From positions 62,001 through 126,000 of the forward strand of contig NZ_NKYE01000017.1 in NCBI RefSeq assembly GCF_002262875.1: a stretch of 64,000 nt of DNA, written 5' to 3'. Both the position numbers and the translations under genes were made by a program. Source of the stretch: Amycolatopsis antarctica. Its GTDB lineage: Bacteria > Actinomycetota > Actinomycetes > Mycobacteriales > Pseudonocardiaceae. Numbering within the stretch: position 1 is the first letter of the stretch; the number at the start of each line of letters is the position of its first letter. The notes beneath the pieces were generated by a model, which was given only the letters and a program-made list of their open reading frames with translations, searched no databases and had not been told where the DNA came from. Positions 1 to 11,300 of this stretch are shown here, piece after piece.

Positions 1-3000
1 ACTTCCTCGGATTCCACCGGCGTGTACGGCCCGAGACTCGTCCACAGTTCCATTGCCAGGTCCCGCGACCCCGCCTTTCCGGGCACGCTGTTCAGCGCCC
101 ACGACAGTCGGTCGTACACGGCCTGCCACACGGGTTGCTCATCGCCGGGACGCGGCCCCAGCAGCTCGCCCGCCAGCTTCTTGGCATTGCCGGACGCCGG
201 GCCGCGCCTCGCCGGGAAGTGCGCGAACAGGTCGTGCGCGATGTGCGTGAGGTCCATGGTTCCGTCCGCCGGTTCGGCGTAGGACGGTGGCGGCACGTCG
301 GTGTCCGCCGCCGGGGCGCGCTCTCCCCGGTCGGCCAGGATCATGACGTCTTGTCCGTGCCGCCGGTCGCCGACAAGGTTCGGATTCGGCTGGTGCCAGT
401 GCAGGAGTTCGTTCAGGCCGACCAGCACCGAACCGTCGCGCCAGACCGCTCCCTCGCGCGCCGAATCGGCGAACCCGCGTGCGTCCTGTCTTCCCAGATA
501 CTCGGCGGCGACCACGGCTTCGGTCTGGTCGTAGAGGCGGCGGGCGGCATCGGTGTCCTCCCAGCGCGGCGAGATACCCGACGGGCGCGGAAGGGCGAGC
601 AACTGCTCGGTGGCGCCCACGAAGCCGGCGATGCGAACGTCCCGCTGGGCCTCGTCGAACAGGATCTCGTTGGTCAGCAGCCCCTGCCTGAGCCGTGCGA
701 CAGCCTCCTCGGTCGGAGTCGTGGCCGCGCCGGAGTTGAACCAGGCCATCCTGGCCACCAGATTGAAAGTCGGTCTCGTCTCCGGCGGCTGCGCGAGACG
801 GGTGGCACCAATCGCCAGATACACCGCGGTCAGTATCGGCCCGGCCGATTCCGGCAGCACTCCCACTGCCTCCTCGGCGCTCTGCCGGTTGGCCTCGTTG
901 TCCTCGGCGGTCGTTTCCTTGCTCTCGAATTCCTCTCCCCAGACCAGATCCGCGTCGCGCAAGGACCGGAGCATCTCGGCGGCGGGCCAAGCGGGGTCCT
1001 CGCTCGTCGAGAGTTCGAGCTGGTTCCACAGCCCGTACATCGCGCTGTCGTAGTCGTCCCGGCTGAAGATGTCCGGGTCGAACGGCATGGTCTGGCGAAG
1101 CGCGCCGATGACGGCGACCAGCTCGTCCAGCTCCAGGTTCCCGGGGGGAGGAAGCTTGCTCCCCTCCGGTAGTTCGTCGCTCGGGGGCTGCTCGAGCACC
1201 TGCCGAGCGTGCCTGCGGTGGGTGAGGACATGCTCGACGGCGCGCAAGCCCTTGCCCGTCTCGGTGTGCCAGGGGCCGTTCGAGAGCGCGTCGACCACGT
1301 GCTCGACCGCGGCGTCCACTTGGTCGTCGGGCAGGGTCGCGAGCCGGTGCCCGGCCCACAAGCGTCGAACCTCCAGATCGAAGTCCTCGATGTCCTGCCG
1401 AACCTGTACCCGGATCGCGCCGATGACCTCGATCAGGCCGTCCCGGGCGGGGTGATGCGGTGCCGGGAGTTCCCCGAGGAGCCGCTCCGCCGTCGTCCGC
1501 ACGTCCGCGCCGAAGCGACGACTCCAGTCGGCCCGCAACTCCGCGTCGGCGATCGCCACCGCCCTGTCCAGCTCACCCCCGGACAGCTCGGCGATGCGCA
1601 ACGAGCGCCACTGGTCCGCCGCGGCGTTGACGAATGCCCGGTACGCGACGGTGCGCTTGTTCGACCCCAGCCTCCGTCGTCTCTCGTGCAGGTCCTGAAC
1701 CGAAGCGATCCACTCGACAAGCGCGTCCCGGCCGGGATGCCCCGGTTCGGGAAGCGTGCCCAGCACCCGCTCCGCCGGCGCCGGCGATGTGTCCCGACGA
1801 CCGGGGCCGAACACCTCGCCCCAATCCGCCCGCAGTGCCGCGTCCGCGGCCTCCACCGCGGCCTTCAGTGCAGTCCCGGACAGCTCGGCGATCCGCAGCG
1901 AGCGCCACTGGTGCGCCGCCGCCTCGAAGAAGGGGGCCTCGCGCCCCTCGTCCTCTACATCGTCGGCGAGCACGTTCCATGTGGTGGCGATCCGCTCGGC
2001 GAGTTGGTCCCGGTCGCGGTCTCCCCAGGACAGGGTGCCGATCGCCTGTATCGCCGACTCTCGGCGCTCGGCGGTCTTCCGCCTCGCATCGTCGAGATAC
2101 CTGCGGGCCTTCACCGCGCTGGAGTGTTCGAGCCGGTCACCCCACGCCCGCTGGTACCCACGGACCGCGGCCTGCTGCTTGTCCGGGTCGGTGGCGGCCG
2201 CGTGCCGCGACATCGCGACGTGCTCGGACATCGCGAACCCGCTGTCCGGCGCGGTGGGCAGGGCGCCGAACTCGGTCTGGTTCAGTGCTTCGTCCGCGGC
2301 CTCGCGCAGCTCCCGGGTGCCGTTCCAGGCATGCTCCGCGACGGCCGGGTCCGTCGGGTCCGTGAGCACGGAAAGATCGTTGTCGCGTCGGAGTAGCCGG
2401 CTCGCCAGGATGTCGACCAGGCCCGAATAGAGGTCCCGCTGACGGGCCCGTGCAGGGCCGACATGCCGCGCCGCGACGGGCTCCGGTCCGAGCATCGCCC
2501 TGGCGACGAGTCGTGCCTGTTCCCGCTGCTCGGGCGTGACACCCCCGAACACGATCGCGCTGTACTCGGCGGCCGGCTCGACCTTCGCCCAGGCGTCCTG
2601 CCACGTCCGCTCCCGCGGAGGAACCGCCTGCCGCAGCCGATCGAACTCGGCTCGCAGGTCGCGCGCTTCCTGTTCCACCTCCCGGGTCCGTCCTCCGGCG
2701 TCAATGCGCTGCGCCACGGTCTCGATCATCGACTTCCACCGGCGACGCTGTTCCGCGGGCGGGATGCTTCCGGGCTCCGGCAACGGCGCGGGCCTGGCCC
2801 CCAGAAGCCGGACCGCGTCATCACGTGCGGCTTCGGCGCGGGCGTCGGTGCGGGCACGGAAGACTGCCAGTGGTGCTTCCTGCTCGGGGTCCGCGGCCGG
2901 GTCCTGGACGGACATGCCGACGACCGAATCGAACTCGAAGAACACCGAGGCCGGCAGGTACTCCTGTTCGAACTCGGTGTGCCGTTGCTCTGCTTCCTCC

Positions 3001-5370
3001 CTCCCGGGATTGAAGATCCGTGGCAAGGTCTCACGGAAACCGGCGCGGAGGCGATGGGCGAGTTCACCCACATCGCTCGGCCGCCCGGTCTCCGGGTCGG
3101 TGTTTATCTGTGCCCCCAGCATCCGCTTCAGCACGGCGACAGCCTCGTCGTCGCGCGCCGGCGGCGCACCGTGGTCGTGGTTTTCCAGCGCCCGGTCGAG
3201 CAGCGTTCCGGCCTGGTCCTGTGTCTCCGGTGAAACGGCCTTGGCCCTGGACAGAACCAACACCGCCCGCGTGATCGCCGCAGACTCGGCTTCCGTCATA
3301 CCGCTGTGATCGAGCAGGTAACCCAGCATGGTGGCCGCTGTCGCCAGATCCTGCCCTGTCGCGCGCACGATCTTGTTCGCACGCCGGATCACCGGCACCG
3401 AGTTCTGGTCCTCCGGTGGGGCCGCATCGTCGAGTGCGGTGAGCGGGCCCTCCTGATCGGGCTGGACGAGGTCCTCGACCGGGGCGGTCTCCCCCGCCGA
3501 GGTGGTCGCCTCGGGTGGGACGTCCCATACCTGGGTCAGAGGGCTCGGCTCCGCCTGGTCGTCCGAGCGCTGGAGGGCCGCGTCCTGCGGCCACGTACCC
3601 GCATACAGGTTCTCGAGGCCGACCCGCTGCCACTGCTGCTTCGTCACGTCGGCGGCCGCCCGGATCGCGGTCAGGGCGCCGGCGAAGTGCGTGGCGAGCA
3701 TCGAGACCTCGTCCTCGCGGTGCAGGTGCGCGGCGAGGACGTCCACCATCTGCTCGCGCAGCTCGGCATCGCCGTCGGCGAGCCCCTCGCCGGGAATGCG
3801 GAGCAAACGCTCGGCATCCTCGCGCCGGTCGAGTGCCCGCTGGTGCCTGGCGTTGAGTTCCCGCCATGCCTGCTCGGCTTCCGGCCTGCGCGACTCGAAG
3901 CCGAGAATGTCCTCTTCCGCCGTGCTCCGTTGCCTGAGCCGGTCGAACTCCGTGCCCAAAGTGCGGGCGAGTGTGTCGACGGAGTCCTGACTGACCAGTC
4001 CCAGCGACTCGTCGGCCGCTCGCAGCGCCACGAGGTGCGCGATGTCGGTGAGGGACTGGTGGGTCCGCTCGTCCAGTCCGTCGCCATCACGGTTCAGCAG
4101 CGCCCCGGCCTCACCGAGCCAGTGCCCAGGGTGGGTCGTGCGCGCGCGAAGGACACGCCAGCGCTGGTCGTCGGCCGCCACGTCCTGCCGTGCGTCCAGA
4201 TCCACGTGTTGCTCGACGAAAGCGGACAGTTGCGCGCGCAGGGGTGCCGTGCCGGTGAAGACCACGATCGGGTCGGCGGTGCCACTGGTGAGCCTGGCCA
4301 ACGCGACACTGTCCCGCACCTGTTCGTAGAGCAGGCTCGACAGCCGGCTGGGAAGACCCTCCTGCTCGAAATTGCGGCCGAGCATGGCCGAGGCCCAGGC
4401 CCGTGCTCGCTCGGTGTCAGCTGCGGGGTACTGCTGGAGCGCCGCACTCACCAGGGTGCCGCTCGGGTTGATCCGCCGGAGCAGGTTGGCGGCATCGAGC
4501 AGCGGAGCGTGCCGGTCCCGGGGGCCCTGGCTGATCGCCGCGTCCACTTCCCGCCTGATCTCCGCGTCGACAGGCATGTCGCGTCCGGGCGGGAGCAGGG
4601 CGAGCAGGTTGCGCAGTCCCTCGCGCTGGTGCGTCTCATCCTGCGTTTCCTCATCCGGGGAGCTCAGCTCGACCGAGCGGCCGACGCGGATGGGGATTCG
4701 CCTCCGACGGCGGATCTCGCCTGCGAGCTCCGGCATGTACTCGCGGGAGACCACCTCGCGCCAGTCTCCGGCGGTGTCGGTGTCGGTCGACGGGTCGCGC
4801 AGGGTAGCCGGGATGATCTGTTCACCGAGGAGTGTCAGCATCCCGTTCGCTCGGGCGTCCACGAGCTCGGCCAACCTCGCCGGAAGCGGTAGCGCGTCGA
4901 ACCCGTGGGCGGTGACCGCGTCGAACCCACGGCCGGTGAAGCGGTTGCTGGTGACGCTGCGCACCTCGTCGCGCAGGGCAGGCACACTGGCGAGGAACTC
5001 GACGGCAGCCGTCCATACGACCTCGGGTGCCGCGTGCTGCGACACCAGATCGGCCACCTCGTTCAGGTGCAGGTTTCCGTTCCGGTTACGCAACTGGCGG
5101 ACGAGGGTCTGCACCACCTTCGCGGTCAGCATTGCCGTACCCGCGCCGTCCTCGACGGCGACCTTGGGCCGCGACACCGAGGAGGCCGAAGCCGAGCCCG
5201 GGACCCAGCTCAGACTCGAGCCCATTTCGAGCCCGGGGAACAACGGCAGTTGCTTGACACCAAGGCGCTTCACGAGCTTGCGGAACCTGTACGGCCCGGT
5301 CCGCCACACGACCGAGTTGCGCCGGATCCGGCCCTGGTTGGTGTTCAGCAGGCCCGCCTGCATCCCGAGC
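1..5370 (-). other. Giant protein: long helical C-terminal region (open at window edge)
   Basis: Residues about 9016-10804 are almost entirely helical, charged and Ala/Arg/Glu/Leu-rich, with loosely repeating units of the type WRSLRIAELSG...AVxxADAxLRADW (for example near 1560-1650 and 1860-1930) and LLGxLPxPxHPxRD. No catalytic motif was recognised. The reading frame is still open at position 3, so the real C-terminal domain lies further left. Confidence 0.6.
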
Positions 5371-8300
5371 TGGTTCGGCGGGAACAGGTCGAGCTGGCCG
5401 AGCTGGTAGTTCGCCTCGATCACGTCGAGGTCGACCTGTGTCAGTGGGTCGCCCTTCACCCCGGCGATGACGTCGTTGTTGGTGATCCGGTCGCCACCGG
5501 CGGAGGTTTCGGCACTCTGGCCGCCGAAGGCATGGCCTTGCGGCGAGTCGTGCACCGTGCGCAGCCCGTCCGGATCGGTCAGCCGATCGTCGCCGTCCAC
5601 GTACACGCCACCGAACCGCTGGATCAACGCCAGCCGCAGGATGTCCGAGGCCGCCGCGAAACCGCGTCCGCTCCCCTTCGTCAACTCCGCACGGTAGAAG
5701 GGATCCAGCCGCATCGGCGCATCGGCGTTGAACACTTCGTCCACGTTGACCAAGCGGATGTCGTTGCCCTGTGCCCAGTCCACCATCTGCCGCACACCGG
5801 CGAGCGAGTCATCGGAGTCCCCGGCCAGTACGGCCGCTATCCGGTCGCGCGGCACGTCCGTCCACAGCACCGCCTGACCACCCGTTGTCCGCGCCGACTC
5901 CGCGAAGCGCTGCTGGAACGTTCCCGTCGTCCCACCGTCAGCCAAGGGACCGCCCAGCCAGATCCCGTGCAGCAGCTTCGGCGTCTCCCGCGTGGCGGGA
6001 ATGGCGGCGCGATCGACACCCACCGCGTCCCAGTACCGCAGCTGGTCCTCGGTCCAGTCGGAGACGAACACTTCCTGCTCGCCCTCGGCGAGCGCCTCCG
6101 GGGTCAACGCCTCCGCGTCGGGCATCGAACGGGTGAGATCCATACGCCGCAACAGGTTCATCCCCTGGGCGGCGGCCAGCCGGTCGTAGTTCACCCCACG
6201 CAGGTTGTCCGGCGCTTCGGGAGTCCTGCCGAGACCGAACAGGTCCGGGCCGAGCAACTTGTGGTAAGCCCGCTGCCCACCGGCGAACGCCTTCTCCGCC
6301 AAGCGTTCGAGGCGCCCACGCACATCCGCCACCGCGGCCGGGTCGGCGTGCCAGTCCTGCACAACGCCCGGGACCGACGGGGCCGGCTCCGCCGGTGCTG
6401 TGTGCGGCTCCGGCGTGGACGGCGACACCACGAAAGACGGTTGGGGCGCATCCGGCTGCAGTTCGACACTGCGGTCACCGGACGTCGGAGCGGGCCACTC
6501 ACCCTGAGCGGGCACCTCGGTGCCGTCCGGCCGACGCAACAGCCCGCCATCCGGGAGCTCGATCGCCCCCGACTCGTGCACCTTCGCCGGCGAGTCCGGA
6601 CCCATCAGCTCGCCGGCGAAACCCTCGTCGCGCAGCAAGGGTTCCAGCTTCGCCAGGCTGCTTTCCGGTCCCAGGCCCACCCGGCCGGCGGCCGACACCC
6701 GGCAGCTCAGCAGCAGCAGATTCCGCGCCTGCCGCCAGTCGCGGCCATCAGCCCCGGCGGGCAGACCGACCGATGCCAGCACCCGTGCCAATCCGGCCTC
6801 GTCGACCCGCACCACGCCGCCGGACTTCCGCGGAATCGCGAAACCCTTGTCGTTGTGGTGGACCGCGATGGTGAACGTGTCCGCGGGTCCCGCCCCGGCC
6901 GCGAACGCCTCTCGCAGAACATCGGCTTCCGAACCGCGACCGAAGAACGCGCCGCGTACCACGTTGTTCCCGTCCAGCAAGGGCACGAACGCCACATCGG
7001 CGGAGTCCAGGTCGTCGACCAGGTCCGTCAGGGGCACCGGATTCTCCGCCGTGCCCTCGTCCTGCCCCAGCGTCACCGAACGTCCCGGACCACCATCGGG
7101 ATCTGTGTCCGGAGCCGGCGTCCGCGCGACGGTCCGACCGGTCCGGGACAGAGCATCCTCGACGATGTCCCAGGCTCTTGCAGCGTGCCAGAGACTCAGC
7201 CGATCCGTATCGACCTCCGCCAGCGCCTCGGCGATCGCGTTCCAATCAGTCTCGCTGTGCTCCCGTTTCAGCTGTTCCAGTGACTTCGCGAGCCGAACAC
7301 CGTCAATCGGCCCGGAGCCCAGCATCTCGATGACACTCGAAGCGAGGTCCGGCTTCGGCTCGTCCCCGACGGCAAGGTCCCAGCTACCGTGATCGCTGGA
7401 TTCCTCGATGCGGGGGACAAAGGTGATTCGTGGAACGACCCCGGTACCGCTGTCCTCCGGCCGTCGCCTGGGTCGATTCGCCGCTTGAACGTTCTCCACA
7501 CTCTGGTGGATCTGTGTTGTCAGAACCGAACTAATCCGGTTGAACCACTTCTGTGCGAGCTGCATCGGCCGCAGATACACATTCACTTCGATGGGCAGAT
7601 GTGGCAGCCCATCGGACGAGTTCTCCAGCGCTTCTCGAACCATGTCGTCCGCCGCCCTGTCCAGCGCGGCGCGGTCGGCAACGGAAAGTCGTGGTTCCCG
7701 TACGACCGGGAACCGGCCGCGCACGCGAGGACCGGAACTCTCCGTAGCGGAGTCAGGCCCCGGATCCACCGGCGAGTCGTCCTGCCGGAGCCCGCGATCG
7801 GATGATCCGGGGATCGGGGGAGCCATCAGCGGAGCAGGATCAGGGCCGTCCACGTCCATGTCGTCGGCAACCGGGGTGGATGGCGCGGCGAGCGATGGCG
7901 CGGCGTCCGAGGCGGAGTCCGGTACGGACCGCTCACCCGGCCCAGCTGCCTCCGGTCCGGGAGCAGCCCCCGGTGTCGTCCGCGGGGTGGCGTCGTACAG
8001 GTCGTCGTCCACAGTGAGCGGGTCAGGCCCTCCGGGCTGCCGTGGCCGTGGCGTCCCCGGCCCCGAGCCGTTGCCCGCGATCGGCACGTCGGTGCCCACG
8101 CCTGCGCCGCCGGCGTCCTCGTCCAGGGCGTCGGCGGCCAGGAAATCGACGAAGCTGCCGTCCTCGAGAAGCCGATTGAACTCGATCGAGTCCAGGAACG
8201 AGATGTCGGCCATCGGCCGATCGGTATCGCCCGAGTCACCCGGCGGCTGTTGATCGCCCGAGGTCGGGTCCTCGGCCGCCGGTGGCTGATGAATGTCCAT

Positions 8301-11300
8301 CCCGGTGGCAGGCGACAGCCCCCGCAACGCGGTGGGGGTCACCGGTGTCGCGTCGAAGTCGATCATGTCGAACAGATCCACGTCGAGATACGGATCGAAG
8401 AACGGATCGAACTGCGGCTCCTCCGTCAGCCACGGATCGGTATCCGCGTCAGCCTGTCCGGAGTCGTCGATGATCCCGTCGTGCTCCGGGCTCGCCATCT
8501 CCGGCTCGGTCATCACTGCGTCGCCGTCCTCGTCCTGCTGGACCGGGGGTGGCATACCGGAGGAGGTCAGCTCCGGAATGTCCGGTAGCTGGCTGTCATC
8601 CGACTCGCCCGCCTCTGATCGGGCGTCGGCATCCGCTGGTTCGGGCATGCCACCGGCGATCCGCTCATCGTCGCCAGGAGTGGAACCGGGGTCCTGCTCG
8701 ACCGGCAGACGTTCGGTGAACCGCAGCCCGGTCCCCTGTTTCGGGTTCACTCCCGTCCGCACGTTGTCCCGGATGATGTCCGCGACCGTCGGCAGACCGT
8801 ACGGCGGTCTCCGGTCCGCCCATGCCCCGTTCAGCGCGCGCTCGACGACGTCGAGCACAGCTCGTTCCCGGCTGTCCCGATCCTCGTCCGCGGCGGCGTA
8901 CCGGATCTCCAGCAGAGGCCTGGCGTCGGGGTCGGCATCCAGCAGGCGGGTGTAGAAACCCTCCACGAACAGAGTGATCCGATTCTGCACGGCTGCCGTC
9001 AGGTCCGAACCACGCGGACCCGGGAACGGTGCGTTGAGTTCCCGGGTGCCTCGGTACTGTTCCGCCGTCCAGCCCGGAGTGGGGTACTCACGAAGCGAGA
9101 GCGTCCCGTCGGCACCATCGACGGGCAGTCGCCGCCGCGCGGTACGCCAGGTGACAGGCACCCGATCCAGCGTCCGCTGATCCAGACCGGCGTCCCGCAT
9201 TCCCTCGTAGAGCAGGCCAAGCGCGTAGGGACGAGCGCTGCGCTCGACCGGACGCCGCTCCGGATGCCCCGGCTCGTACCGCGTGCTGAGCACCACCCAC
9301 ACGTCCGGCAGTTCCACGTCCGGGGCGAGTTCCGTGATGCGCTCACCCAGCCCGTGACCGAACTCCCGGATGATCGCGGCGTCCTCGTCGATCATCCGCG
9401 CGGCGACGCGATTCAGCGTCTGGAACTCCACCTCCTCCTGGTGCAGCCTGGACACGTGCCCGCCCCTGGCCGCTCCCGCCTCGGGTCCGGAATGGCGAGG
9501 CCAGTCGAGGGCCAGCGGCTGGGCCGAGGTGTGCTGGTCCAGTTCGTGCGGAGGTCCCTGGATTTCCGCGGCGAACGCCGTCTGCTGGTTGCCGGTCGAT
9601 CCGATCCGCAGTTCGACGTGGTCGTTGATGAACTGCTCGACCGTCATCCCCGGCGGCAGATTCCCCGGTTCCGCCGCCAGCTCGTTCACCAGCGAGGTCA
9701 CCGCGGTACGCCTCGGCCCGTCGTCCGCACTGTTCAGTCGCAGATTCAGCACCAGGCGGGGCGTGTCCTCGGCCGCGTCCCGCACCCGCTGCGCGAAACC
9801 CGAGAACAACCAGCCGAACCGACGACGCCCCGCAGCGGACAACTCCGCCTTCAACGGCAGGAAGAACACATCCAGGCTGCGCGAGGCCTCGTAGTCCCGC
9901 TTGGGCAGATGCGGCGAGTCGTGCACCACTGCGCTCACAGCGGGTCCCCGGCCGGGATCCAGCTTGCGCCGGACTCGGTGGACCCGCGGCTGCGCCGCAT
10001 CGGAGTCCGGGTCGACTCCCGCGGCCAGCACCGCCGTGTTCAGCTCCTGCTCCAGGAAGTCGAACATCGCGTTGACCGCATCGTCGGAACGATTGGCCCA
10101 CGGCGTCATCTCCAGCCGGATGTCCAGCGGTTCCCGGCCGGCTTCGGCGAGCTGACGGGTGTAGGCGGCCGCCCGCTCGGTGAACACCCGGAGCGAGTCC
10201 AGTCCACCGCTCAGCCCCTCCTCCGGGGTCCGCCAGCGATGCTGGGCCAGCGATCCGGACCACGAATCCGACACCGTGTCGTGCCCGGAGACCAGCCGTG
10301 AGAACGGCGCCGTCACCACGGGGAGCGGCAGGTCCGTGTGGGCGGGAGCCGGTGCGTGCGGAACGTGCCGGTCCAGTTCGTGCGGGGGACCCTGGATCTC
10401 CACGGCGAACGCCGCCTGATAGCTGCTGGTCTGCTCGATCCGCAGTTCGACGTGGTCGTTGATGAACTGCTGGACCGTCATCCTCGGCGGCAGATTCCCC
10501 GGTTCCGCCGCCAGCTCGTTCACCAGCGAGGTCACCGCGGTACGCCTCGGCCCGTCCGTCACCTTGACCAGCCGGAGATTCAGCACCAGCCGGGGCCGCG
10601 GCTCCCCTTCGGCCGCGTCCCGTACCCGCTGCGCGAAACCCGAGAACAACGAACCGAACCGACGGCGCCCCGCAGCGGACAACTCCGCCTTCGTCGGCAG
10701 GAAGAACACATCCAGGTTCCGCAGAGCCTCGTAGTCCCGCCCGGACAGATACGCGGGCTCGTGCACCGAGATGTTCACCGACAGGTCGGACCCGGGGTAC
10801 GCGCGACGGCGCACCTGCTGGAACCGCAACCGAGCGGGGCCCGAGTCCGGGTCGGCGCCCGCTGCCAGCACGGCCGCGTTCAGCTCGCGCTCCAGGTAGT
10901 CGAACATCGCGTCGATGGACGCCTGCGAACGATCAAGCCATTCCTGGATCTCCAGTCTGATGTCCGGGGACTCGCCCTGCTGCGCGACAAGCTGAGCCGT
11001 ACGTTCGCCGACCTGCCGGGTGAACTCCCGGAACGAGTCCGGCAGGCGCTGCTCCGGCGGCAACGTCCGGTCCCGGTCGAGCAGTCCGGCCCACACGTCG
11101 TCGTGCGGTTCCCGGCGCGCGGGGCGCCGGGCCAGCGGAGCCGTACCGACCGGCAGCGGTACCAGGCGTGCCGACTCGGGAGTTTCCTCCTGCCGCACCA
11201 GGTCCAGTGGTGGCTCGTCCGGACGCCGGTCCAGTTCGTGGTCGGGTCCCAGCACGTCGACGGCCAGTGCCGGCTGGCCGTGGTGCTTCGTCGCGGGACG

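Noticed and set aside
4905-7283. A 792-codon plus-strand open frame
   Set aside because: It lies opposite the giant gene. Its product is Arg/His/Val-rich with no domain pattern, while the minus frame there encodes the glucosyltransferase-like and His/Cys domains. It is a high-GC shadow.
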